A stretch of DNA of 64,000 nt from Acanthochromis polyacanthus (taxonomy: Eukaryota > Chordata > Actinopteri > Pomacentridae), in assembly GCF_021347895.1 (NCBI RefSeq), contig NC_067116.1, forward strand, positions 42,665,628 through 42,729,627, in the 5' to 3' direction. Below are positions 1 to 11,622 of the stretch, piece after piece (position 1 is the stretch's first letter; every line of letters starts with the position of its first letter). Below the pieces are notes generated by a model, which was given only the letters and a program-made list of their open reading frames with translations, was not told where the DNA came from and did not search any database. Made by a program: the position numbers and the translations under genes.

Positions 1-699
1 CGTTGAAGTTCCACAAATGTTCGGTTTCTCAAACTAGATGTGACAAAGGTGACTCGTCGGTTTCTGTCACCTGCCTGTCTCTTGACTCTGCCCACGTTCG
101 AGGTTTTTATTATTATCATGAAAGGGGCAAAAAGTGCTTAGCAGCAGCAGAGTTGGGCAAGAGTCGTGACTTGTTTCACGTGCTGCTTTATGGCGCTGCG
201 TTTAATGACAGGACGGGCTGAGGGACTGAAGGAGTGGGAGGAGAAGGTGTGGCTGTAAAGATACGGCAGCTTGGTCGATGAAAGGAGCAGCAGGGCTCAC
301 CTCTTTGTTACAGGCTGCTTATTAGGTAACAGGGCACCTTTTTAATTTGACAATTGGGCGTTTGCTCAGCTTGTGGGTAATCGGGCTGATATGGACTCAC
401 ACAGTGACATCAGTGGGACCGAGTTTGTGAGAATGGCGGCATGTTTGTGTTGTTTGTGGGTTGCTAAGCGAGTGTGCCGTCCACGTTACCGAGTGGGATG
501 TTGTGATTTCTAGATGGACAGCCGCTCTTCTTCACTTCATGTTCGTCTTTTACGGGTAAATCTGTCCGTCCAGCCTGCAGTATGCTTGAAATCAAAAGCA
601 CTGAAGTGAGAAAGTCGAATAGGTAGTGCACATATTTTTCTTCTTTTGCTAAAACACATACCAACTTTTACTTTTTTAAAAGTGTAATAAGTATTAATT

Positions 700-1500
700 A
701 GGCTACTCTGTGTCTCAAATAGAATAGAATTAATTGTCATTGCAAATTTTGCACCATAAATGAATAACTGATCTCTTAGTGCATTAAAAATAATCAGTAA
801 ATACACTGAATAAATCAGATTTAATCCACTAAATGACATCTACTCATGTCTAAGTGTGTAAACAAAGTTTGTTAATAAATAAAAAGAGACACATATTGGA
901 AAATGGTGGTTTATAGCAGTTTCTAAGGGTACCATACCTCCTTCATGATAAAATTTATACAATGGAGATCATACATATTAATTAGACTGAATAGAATTCT
1001 TTTTATTTTCATTGCAAATTTTGCGACAAAATTAATTAATAATCTCTCAGTGCATTCAAAATAAATAATCCATCAATAAATACATTTAATAAATAAAATA
1101 AAGTCCAATAAATCATATCTACAGGGACTTTAATAGCTTAAGTTTGCAGCCAAAGTTCTTTAAATAAATAAAAAAGATGTATTTTTGCAAAACAGTAGTT
1201 TTAACAGTTTCTACATTCTCGGAATTTCAAATGAAAATTTATATTTTGGAGATAATTTATTTATATTATAAATAATTTCTGAGCGCATTAAACAGATATA
1301 ATCCATCAAGAAATACATTTAATAAATAAAATTAAATCCCATAAATCATGTCTACGGGGACATTAATAGCTTAAGTTTGCAGCCAAAAATTATTTTAATA
1401 AATAAAGAAATTAGTCTTATTCTTAGTTTATCGCCGCTATTCTAAAATAAAGAAATATTGCAAAATAGCAGCTTTAACAGTTTCTACATCCTCAGAATGT
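700..1500. repeat. Three degenerate tandem units of about 270 bp
   Basis: Three successive blocks share the same order of landmarks: an AT-rich block with ATTGCAAATTTTGC, a stretch of TTTAATAAATAAA type, a TAGCTTAAGTTTGCAGCC block (second and third units), and a CAGTTTCTA block. The last landmark falls at about 920, 1,207 and 1,478, giving periods of about 287 and 271 bp. The first unit is the most diverged. There is no coding potential. This is an old local tandem duplication or a decayed repeat array. Confidence 0.6.
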
Positions 1501-2605
1501 GGCCTTCAAATTAAAATCTGTGTCTTATAATGTAGCTACCAGCCAACATATGGTCATATTTTGTAATTTTATCAATCTGCTACTGTCATATTTCTTATAA
1601 TTACAGCTGCTCTACATTATATTGTTGTTGTTTTTTATCAGTTTAAATGCCAGGATCCAGTTCTTGATGATCACAGTTGGTTGAAGTTGTTGACAGATTC
1701 ATCAATAAAGAAACAATCTGAGCTTCCAGTTCCACTATGGTGTGTTTATCCTCATGAATGCTCAGTAGGAGGCGGCTGATGGTGAAATCATTTCACATTT
1801 TGGAACAAGTTCTTCCACTTCATCGGGCTTCTCGTGCACGAGCAGGTTCAGATGTCACGCTTCCTTGTGCATTCAGAGTCAGGCCCGGCGTTCGTGTGGC
1901 GACGTTGGTGCGCTCCCATCTGTGAATAATTAGGACAACCTGCAGTTATTTCTCTGGCACAGAACCTCTTTCATCAGAGCTCGGGGAGATCAAAACAGGA
2001 ACCTCGCTGAGCGTAATGAATCATTGTTTGAAAATGTGGAGGCGACTGAAAAATGCTGGCCCCATCGCTCCACAGAGGAAACACAAAGGGGATTTGCTTT
2101 GTCTTGTTTCTTCTGCGGTTTTTTTGGACACTACTGGAGATGTTACTCAACCGCTCAGCAATGCTTTAAGCTCCCTCAGATATGGTCTTAACACGCTCAT
2201 TAGATGTGTTTTATTTACGGCCGTTATTCTCAATGAGCTGTTCAGTTTTCACAGCAGCAGTTTTCAAAGTAAGAGTCGATCATTTGGAGTTCACAGATGA
2301 AGCAGATGAACTCTAAAAGCCCTCTTTTGCTTATCTGAGGGAGAAACTTCTACTAAAACAGTGACTCGAATCACTTAAAACAGCAATAAGAGACATAAAA
2401 AGAGCAGAATTCACATGTTCTGTTTGCTTTTTTCAAAGTGTTTCTGTGTTGTGGAATCTTGGTGTAACTACTGAACTTAAAAAATGAAAAACACTTTGCT
2501 GGGTTGTTGGTATATTGATTGTTCTGTACAAAGGGAAGGATAACAGTTTTCTTGAATGAAAAGCACAAACAAAACTGCTTTTCTGTACAATAGACAGGGG
2601 CTAAA

Positions 2606-2966
2606 CACTACCTTTCAAAAATTTGATGTCACCCAGGCAATGTCATGTTTTCCATGAAAACTCCCACTTTTATTCATGTGCTAACATAACTGCACAAGGG
2701 TTTTCTACTCATCAATGAGCCTGTCAACACCATCAGCTAACACAATGTAGCATTAGAACACAGGAGTGATGGTTGCTGGAAATGTTCCTCTGTACCCCTA
2801 TGGAGATATTCCATTAAACATTTCCAGCTAGAATAGTCATTTACCACATTAACAATGTCTAGACTGGATTTCTGACTCATTTAATGTTATCTTCATTGAA
2901 AAAAAACTGCTTTTCTTTCAAAAATAAGGACATTTCTAAGCGACTCCAAACTTGTGAATGGTGGTG
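2606..2966. mobile_element. Tc1/mariner-type MITE, copy 1
   Basis: This is an about 360-bp non-coding element, closely similar over its whole length to the copy at 6,348-6,717. Its ends are inverted repeats; the left end begins CACTACCTTTCAAAAATTTG and the right end closes with the degenerate complement. The copy is older than the second one: its terminal repeats are more eroded and the flanking TA is not clear. It matches a MITE family I recognise as widespread in teleosts. Confidence 0.75.
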
Positions 2967-5869
2967 TGTGTAGCTTTGTAAGCGTAACCTTCACCAAATC
3001 ATATCGCTGTTCATTATTTGTGACTATTTCTTTCTTTTTTATACTTTAAAGAATATTTTTTAAGCTTTCTTGTTGCTGCTGCTGAGTCTTGTGTATCAGT
3101 CACATTGCATTTCACTGCTAGTGCTATTTGCACTTATGACAACTACAAAATCTTGAATCTTGATCAGTTTTTTCTGCCATATAATAGTAATAAAAACAAG
3201 CTTAGTCCAACTTTCCAAAAACAAAAATCCTTCCAGCGATGGAAACTCGTCTCCTTAGATGAACCTCAACTCTGTTCTTGGAAGCTGAAAACAAACATGC
3301 TGAGCTGCACTAACGTAGAAGCACAAAAGGCAGAGTGAAGAAATTGACGATTTAACGTACGAAGAACTCATACGGTCGCCATAGTGACAGCTGCTGTTTT
3401 AACAACACTGAAACGCAGCTTGCGGCCTACAGAGGAATCTAAAAGTGGCCTAAAAAGGGGAAGCTGGACTCTGAGCTCACCGAGCCTCCCCTCCGCCCTC
3501 CGACCGCCCCTCCCAGGATGTCGCTGGCCGACTCTGGTCCAGAGCTTCCTGTGCTTCTACTCCCAGCACTTCCTGTCCCTGAGCTCCGGCTCTGATCAAC
3601 AGGAAGATTAGTGTGTGTGGTGGACTGCTCACATCGTTTGTCTTTTCGCTGCATCTAAAAGCACGCAGAGTTTCATCCAGCATTGGAAGTTCTGCTTCGT
3701 CATAATAACGCGCCCTAAACTTCAACCGTCGCAGTCTGTAGAGCGAAATGAGCTGTCATGTGGGCTCAGCGGTTCAAGTTTGTTTATACTCCCGCCAGAC
3801 TTCTTCATGCAAATGTGCAAAGGATTGTGGGTCAGGCTTCCGTACTGGTGATGCTAGTATTTTTGGCTCGAGTGCAGCTGAATTCATCGAGAGGAAAGCC
3901 CCACTTTCCTAAAAAAAATAAATGCAAATCTCATAGAAATGCATTATTTTTTATTCAAAAAACACTACAAATGCACCAGTGCACCCTCTGACATCCCTAT
4001 GCCTCAGCTACTGGAAGAAAAAGACCCAGATAATGCAAGAACTACATCAGCATTGAAAGAAGTGTGGTTATTTGAACTAAAAATGTAAGTCATATGCACA
4101 TTAAATGCATGAAGAGGCTGCTGTAAGTTGAGATAATAAAGTTGACTTGTTAGTGTGTATTGGGACATACATTTATAGTGGACTAGACTATATATTCTAG
4201 TAGGACAGCTCAGTCAGTGGTGTAAAACTTCATCCATTGTCCACATCTAATCCTGCCAGGTGACTCAAAGCTAATGTTCTCATAGCAAAGCAGCTCAGCT
4301 CGTGATTTCAAATGGTCTGTCTCCATATCTAGAGTTTATATCTGTGCCGTAGTGACATTTATATTTAATGTGGTCTGCACACTGATGTTGTTTTCTGCAT
4401 GTATGGCAGCTCTAAAAGAGTTCATGATTCATCTTTGCAGCACCAACATCACAAATTAACTACGACACATCAGGCTGCAACTTTTTTTGCTGCTTGATAC
4501 AAATAGATAAAGTGCACAGCTCCCATTTTCCGTGACTGTTCTGCAGTAGAAATCTGATTAAATATAATTTATCCATCTTTTTTTAAGCTTTATTCACAAG
4601 GCACTGTGCTCGTTGACATGCAGGCTTCACATGTGCACAGCAAAATGAGCGGGAAACACTAGAAAAGAAGATTTTGGTTCCAAAAAGTTGCACTGCCAGT
4701 TGCTCTGATTTAATTTCAGCCACAGAAAACACGATGTTGACCAAAAACAGCTGCTCTGTCTGGAAATTGTCACCATTAGTATGAGGAAGTATGACTAATT
4801 TCTTTGACCATTTAAATCAGAAATAGAACAGAAAGCGTTTGCCAGCTGTTACATCATTAATCACCAACTATTCTGAGGATTGACTGAAGATAAACATCTG
4901 AATTCTCTGATTCCAGCTTCTTCAAACCTGATATTTCCTGCTTTCTTTCCTCCTCTTATCACAGTAAACTAAATATCTTTGGGTTGTGGCCAAAACAAGA
5001 CATTTGAGGATGTTGTCTAGGGCTTTGAGCCACACTGATTGACATTTTCACCATTTTTAACATTTTATAGACCAAACAACTCCTTTATTCACTGTGGAAA
5101 TAATTACTAGATTACTTTACAATGGAAGTAATCATCAGTTGCATCCCTAAATGTAAAGGAAAGCCTGCTTTGGGTGCTTTTTCTTGTGTTACACCAAACG
5201 AGAAAGGCTCAAGACGACCTTTTTCATCTATTTTAAAAATAATTTCTCATATTCTGTGCAGATACACTTCTCTACACATTCATCCCAGTGGTTCCAGGAT
5301 GGTTCATTCTTGTTAAAATGAGTTCTTTTGGTCATCTGGTGAAAATTCCTGCATTCTTCATATTGCAGTACATATCTATGTAACTATTGCAATGTCTTCC
5401 ACTATCTAACCCGTTTCCATTTTCCACCACTTACATCTCACATTTAGAGTTAATTTCAGGAAGTAATTTAGAAATAACCGTCATCATTAAGTCGCCTTCC
5501 ATCGTCTCGTCCGTTTGTCAGGATCAGCTGAGGCTGTTTTTTTTTCTGCGTTTTGTGGTCGGTGGAGGTTTTCTGGCGGGACTCTTAACGGTCTGTGGAA
5601 AGAGTTATTTCCTGGTTTCGCTGTTTTCTTTGGACGTTCTCCCTGGGAATAACTCAACTTTCCAAATATAACTGCCAAATGTTGATGCTTTCTGGCCGTT
5701 GCTGGCATTCGGGGGAACACTCCCATGTTCGTGGCTTGTGGCTGAGCTGATTGTGCAGCTCAAGGCTGCGGGTTCCCATTCAGACGACGACGAGAACATA
5801 TTTGTCCACTCAGGAAAAATAAAGAGGAGAACTGGAACCAAGAGTGATGCCATAGAAGAGCGTTTTTTT

Positions 5870-6090
5870 AGTTTAACAAAGAACCTTTTAGCAGTGAACC
5901 ATTTCTGCAAAGTAAGATCCTCCAAAGAAAAGAACCAACAAAAATGGTTCCTGTTCCAGAAGAATTTAACAAAAATAGATTTTTTTTGAAGAACCAGTGA
6001 CAAGATTGTTCTTCATGGATGCACTTGGTTCAGCAAAGAACCTCTTACTTAATTGTTATTAAGTATTTTTACAACAGAAATGTGGTTCTT
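5870..6090. repeat. GAACC/GGTTC-dense dispersed repeat
   Basis: The stretch holds about nine GAACC, GGTTC or GTTCTT motifs in both orientations within 220 bp (AAAGAACC, GGTTCCTG, TTGGTTCAGC, AGAACCTC and others). This pattern is typical of a dispersed fish repeat that I cannot name with certainty. No ends or target duplications were found. Confidence 0.35.
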
Positions 6091-6347
6091 TGAGCAAGTG
6101 AAGTCAAATTCCAATGTGTAGGTTGAGAATCCTTGTTTTTCACCCTTTATTGTAGTTTGTTTTTACTTAAACGGACGTGAAAACATGTAAGCTATTAACA
6201 ATGGGAACTTTGGAGAAGCACAAACACAAAATCAGTCACTATGAGGAAGAACTAGACCCCTAAAACCTCAAATTAGCTGGTGGATCCAAACTAAAAATCA
6301 AGACACACCAAATGTATTGGACAGCTAGAGACACATTGACTTTCATA

Positions 6348-6717
6348 CACTGCCATTCAAAAGTTTGGGGTCACCCAAGCAATTCCATGTTTTCCACGAA
6401 AACTCCCACTTTTATTCATGTGCTAACATAACTGCACAAGGGTTTTCTAATCATCAATCAGCCTTTCAACAGCATTAGCTAACACAATGTAGCATTAGAA
6501 CACAGGAGTGATGGTTGCTGGAAATGTTCCTCTGTACCCCTATGGAGATATTCCATTAAAAATCATCTGTTTCCAGCTAGAATAGTCATTTACCACATTA
6601 ACAATGTCTAGACTGTATTTCTGGTTAATTTAATGTTATCATCATAGGGGGAAAAAACTGCTTTTCTTTCAAAAAGAAGGACATTTCTAAGTGACCCCAA
6701 ACTTTGGAACGTTGGTG
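6348..6717. mobile_element. Tc1/mariner-type MITE, copy 2, with TA target duplication
   Basis: This 370-bp non-coding element is flanked by TA dinucleotides (6,346-6,347 and 6,718-6,719). The left end CACTGCCATTCAAAAGTTTG and the right end form terminal inverted repeats of about 27 bp with a few mismatches. Sequence between the ends is nearly colinear with copy 1 at 2,606-2,966, except that the first copy lacks a short internal segment. It has no transposase frame, so it must have been moved in trans. Confidence 0.85.
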
Positions 6718-8079
6718 TATATGAACTGTAAATGTAAGAATGTGCAGCTATTTGTTGTCTTATAATGTCTATGTAATAGTACATTTAATATTTTGGGTTT
6801 TTGGCCGGACAGAACAACATAGAGCAAGATGTCAACCTGGGATTTTGGAAGCTGTGATGAGAATTTCTTTTTCTTCTGGGTTTTTGGCCAAATGACTGAT
6901 CGATCCTGCAGATTGAACACGATCATGAGTCAGACTTACTTCATGCCACCAAATAAGTCCCACACCAAAAATAAATTGCCTTCAGCACTTAAAAGAACCA
7001 CGTAGTCTAAGTGATAGCACTTTGAAGAACTCCTTCCATTGCTTTTCTGAGAGTAAAGTTAGTACGAGCAAAGCTAAATTTGCTCTGATGTCATTAAACG
7101 GCATGTAGTGAATGGGGAATAATCTTATTTTATGTTATATGGCGTGCAGTCATGTTTAAACTATTTTATTTTAGTACACCGGGACTTTTCCTTCATCCAT
7201 GCACTCATGCATGTCGGTGGAAGTGCTGCTCATTTAGCCTGAAAGCACAGTGCAAACAGTTTTATTTTAATTCTGTGACTTCTGTGGAAAAGTTTGGTTC
7301 CTTTTTTGTGGATGTCTGAAAGGGCTGCAATCAGCCTCTGGTGAGGATTAGACTCGCTGAGCTTAAACCAGATCAGGATCCTTCTCTTTTTTTATTTAAA
7401 TCCATAAAGTACAAACTGTTAAATGGTGACAAATTACATTTAGTACAGACGGAGCTCAGAGATGCCTGTCTGGATGCTAAATGACATCCTTTGCTGCATG
7501 ACGGAGCGGCTCGTACTTTCCGTCTCTGCATGCCACATCTTTATGGGAGAAGATTTCACACTTTGTTTCTCACGCTCACACATTCACAGCGATGTCAGGA
7601 ATAACTTCCCCTGAACCCCAACAGCATTGTGCAGCTCATTAGCCCACTGCCCTGGAATCAGCCAGTAATTAGATTCCTCTTTCACTCGTCCTTGAGCTGA
7701 TACATGTGCCATACTCAGGTGCTTCTGCAGTCGCTTTCCTGCAGGACTGTGCTGCATCTTCACCTTGTGGATGTATGTTTGGAAGGAAAGCAGTCACAGA
7801 AATGTAAAGGAGTCCTGCAGTTTGAAGAATAATGCTTCCTGAGCCACCAAAAAGAAGCTAATGCAACAGTTTGCATCTGTCTCTTTGAGTTACAACTTCT
7901 AATGAAATTATGTTCAACCAACAAACTAAATTGAGTTACGCAAATTAATTTTTTCCCTCCACAATCCAATTTATTTTCGAATGCTCACTTATTTAACGAT
8001 GGATAGTAGTACATTTTCCAGAGTGAGTCTCAGTCGTTCCACTCAGGATGTGCTTTATGGCCACGGTTATGAACGCAAG

Positions 8080-9420
8080 CTTTAAAGTTGGTAAATATTT
8101 AAAAAGATAAGTTGCTTCAGTTAGATTTTCTTGAATTTTTTTAAAACTTTTTTTAAAATGTTTTTGTTCATGTGCAGGCTTTTAAGAACCTGTTTCAATC
8201 AACATTTATTTTGAACTGTAGTTGAAAACACAATATCCAAATATTAAAGCAATGGACAAATTTGAGTTTGAATTTACTCACAATATTAAGTTGATGCAAC
8301 TACTAATTTTAATGAAGCTATTCCAATTAGATTTTCGTCAGTAATTTTTGGATTTGTTATGTTTTTGTGGTAGCATTTGAGAATATGCTTCATTTAACAA
8401 CATTTTTTGTAATACTAAACTGCAGATGTATATTTAAAAACACAATATTTACACCCTAAAAACGGCAAACAACACATTTGAGTTTGAATTCGTAACAGTA
8501 TTGAGTTGATGCCGTTACCAGTATTAAGTTGCTCCAGTTACATTTTCTGAGTAGTTTTTTGCATTTTCATGATTTTGTTCATGTTGTGGCTTTTTTTTTT
8601 TACCCTGATCTGCATTTAAGTATTTAAAAGCACAATATTTAAATCTTAGAAACACCAAGCAAGACATTTAAGTTTAAATTATTCAAAATATTGAGGTGAC
8701 AAAATTACGAATATTGATTAAATTGCTCCAATTAGATTTTCTTCAGTATTTTTTCTTTTTTATGTTTGATTTTTAAGAAATTGCTTTATTCAACAACAAT
8801 TGTCTTTATTCTTAACTGCATTTGAGTATTTGAACTTTTAAAATCTTGAAAACAACAGAATTGAGTTGAATTTACTCATGGTATTTAGTTCATGGAATTA
8901 CTGATATTAATTAAGTTGCCTTAATTAGATTTTCTGAAGTAGTTTGTGATAGTTTTTTTTCTTGGTTTAGTTTATGTTGTATTTTTGACAACTGCTTCAT
9001 TCAACAATAGTTTTTTTTTTTTATTCTGGACTGCTGTTGTGTATTTGAAAACACAATATTCAAATCTTAAAAACACCAAATTTTCTCACAATATTGAGTT
9101 GCTTCAACTAGATTTGCTTCAGTTGTTTGAAAAAAAAGTTCTTCATCATGTTATGGCTTTTAGGAAAATGCTTCATTCAACTCTATATTTTATTCTGAGC
9201 TGTAAGTATTTGAACTGTTTAAACCTCTGAAGACAACAGAATTGAGTTGAAATTACTCATGATATTTAGTTGGTACAAGTAGCATCTTTTTTAATAATTC
9301 AAATTGCCGTTATGTATTCCAAAACGTAACATTTTATTCTTGAAAACCGCTCATTTAGGTTTAATTTACTCACAGCATTTAAGTTGATGCAACATTATTA
9401 CGTCACCCAACCTCTCAGAA
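8080..9420. repeat. Degenerate ~200-bp tandem array, about six units
   Basis: Each unit contains a block resembling AGTTGCTCCAATTAGATTTT followed by a T-rich stretch, a CTTCATTCAACAA block, ACACAATATTTAAATC and a GAGTTGAATTTACTCA block. The first block recurs at about 8,111, 8,317, 8,526, 8,721, 8,913 and 9,097, giving intervals of 206, 209, 195, 192 and 184 bp. Units differ by many substitutions and small indels, so the array is old. No open frame is shared between units. Confidence 0.75.
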
Positions 9421-10693
9421 TACAGTTTGAAGCTTAAAATGTTTATCTAAATCAATAAATTAGATCCTTTTTTATTGCATTATATCCATTTAATTAAGTG
9501 GTGGGATGTATTCCTGCATGTTATTGGTGGTGTTTTGCAGTCATGAACTTAAAGTGAAAGTTTGACGTTTTCTCACCGAGCTTTAGATATGAAGATTAAC
9601 TCCACTGTCATGTTTGCACAGTAAATATAAAAGCCTCTGTTTGTCGAGTTCAGTGGGTTAGACGGGGCACCACAAGTTATTATAACTTTGTAAACTTTGT
9701 TCAGATTAAACCAACAAGATTCTCTCTGTTAAATAGTGAGCTTCAGAATTGCCGGTAAGCAAATTTTCCCACCTTTGTACAGAGCAGGGCCACTTTATTC
9801 CCCCCATTTCCTGTCTTTAAGTTGAGCTAACCACCTGAACTGTACTGTACAGATATGAGTGTTCAGACAAGTGACGTTTTAAGAGTCTCGTCACCGTGAA
9901 GGCAGCCTCTGAAAGCAGCTCTTAGAAGGCTGGCGTTACATATTAAGCCCAGATGATAACAGAGCAGCTACTCGTCCTGCAGGGCATTTTTTAAACTGCA
10001 TGTGCGTGTGTTCGCCGCCACAATCTTCCTGATACTCCACCACAAACATTCTCCATAGTTTGTTTTACCATATAAGGCAGCGAGCGTCCCTGGCAGCCGG
10101 AGAATGCAAAGTGGGTGCTGAAGGAAGAGGCTTGGCCGAGAGAGAGCGAGAGAGACTGAGAATACCAGAGAGAAAAGAACAATCGAAGGGCGGAAACGAA
10201 AGGATGTCGGGCAGCTGACTTCCTGTCACCTTTTTCTAGATCCTCATTTGTGAAGTGACGTGAGAATCTACTCTGGTTACTCAGTGTTAACTTCACTTTT
10301 AAGGGATTGAGATGGCTAGAGTGGAGCATTTGTCATTATATATGTACAACTAAATAGCATGCAAACAGTTAAGCGCATGAATCAGAGGTATATAAATGAA
10401 CTAAAGATGTTTTATTCTACTTTTGTTTATTAGAGATAAACACATACTTTATGGATCCTCTTGAGGTGTCTAGTAGCTTACACATGTTGCATTTGAGGAA
10501 AATAAGGTGCAAATCGAGCCAAGTTTAAATGCAAGACAAAGCAGATGGTGCCTGGTGTGATAAAAAAGAATATAAATACAGTAGTATTTGTCATATGTTC
10601 ACACAGTATATGCAGATAAAAGCAAAATGACTGATCCCAAGCCTGCGAAATAAACACTAAGCTTTAAAAACAATAGAAATTAGGACAAGAAAA

Positions 10694-11622
10694 ACTCTCC
10701 AAGGCTGCTCAGTCGTCGTGTGATTTCCAACAGAGGAAATCTTTTTAAAAAATTCGTGGTCATAGCAGTCGATTTGTAGTAGGATCACAAGTGTGTTCGC
10801 TTCTAGTCATAGTTACAGTGACGCTGTGCTGCTATTATGCATTGATCATAGACTGTATATAAAGATGGACGTAGCATCTGGCTCCAAAAATGAAGCCACC
10901 CGGAAGTGTCAAAAACTTGCAATATCACGCCGTCCACTAGGGTTGGCTCCAAAAAGCGTTTGCTCCATAGACCCCAATTCATCACCGGAAAAAATAAAAT
11001 TTGATAGACTGATGTTCTACAGCTCAGGATTTTTTTCCCGTTAGTTTTCATGGTCAAAATGAGAGATCAGGTGGCCGATCTTAAAATAAATCAATACTGA
11101 ATTTTAAATAAATCGTTAAAGTTGTCGGAGCCAGGGGGCGTGGCTATACTTGATTGACAGTCTTGTCTGGAATGATTGACAGATCCTTTAGGGCGAGGCT
11201 TTCAGCAGTCTGGCTTCAGTCTGGCCCGCCCATAGACTAGTCCTGCCCCTTGTTGCTCTCCAGTCCAGCCTGTTTGATGACGCTTTTTACGTCACTGGCT
11301 CCAAAAAAATCCAAAATGGTGACCAGGAAGTAGCAAAATCCAGGCTTCATTTTCTCGGCGTTGAAACCAACGGGTGACGTCACGGTTAGTTCACGCCTAG
11401 CACTGATACAGACATCTTTAACAACTCCGTGGATCCAGAGTATAAGCTGCATCACTGCCAAACTCTAGTCAGCTGGTCCTTGTGTCATTTCTGACCTTCC
11501 CTGAAAGTTTCATCCAAATCCATTAATCTGTTTTTGAGTAATGTTGCACACAGACAGACGGACAAACAAACAAACCAGCGTTGTTCGTCGCATAACTCTG
11601 CTGCATTCCTTGGTGGAGTAGT
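10694..11622. mobile_element. MITE 'B' copy 1, interrupted by a hAT-type element
   Basis: The flanks of this block (about 10,694-10,846 and 11,400-11,622) are homologous to the uninterrupted element at 15,942-16,566. Shared landmarks are GGTTACAGTGACGCTATC-like sequence, GGATCCAGACTATAAGCTGC, and the distal CCTTGGTGGAG. The left end (ACTCTCCAAGG) and the right end (CCTTGGTGGAGTAGT) are inverted repeats of each other. The middle 553 bp is a separate insertion. Confidence 0.65.
10847..11399. mobile_element. hAT-type non-autonomous element, copy A1, nested in MITE B
   Basis: This element begins CATAGACTGTATATAAAG and ends near GTTCACGCCTA. It is homologous, in inverted orientation, to 60,134-60,658. 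Near-identical 8-bp flanks GCATTGAT (10,839-10,846) and GCACTGAT (11,400-11,407) are read as target-site duplications. The 8-bp duplication length and the CA...TG-like ends fit the hAT superfamily; that assignment is an inference. There is no transposase frame. Confidence 0.75.

Noticed and set aside
3384..3725. GC-rich patch with frames on both strands
   Set aside because: No tropomyosin first-exon sequence or other recognisable protein; composition alone is not enough for a gene call.
10793..11057. Two overlapping frames of about 84 codons, with a similar frame at 60,454-60,720
   Set aside because: Both are the same segment of the hAT-type MITE in opposite orientations; similarity reflects the repeat, not a protein.
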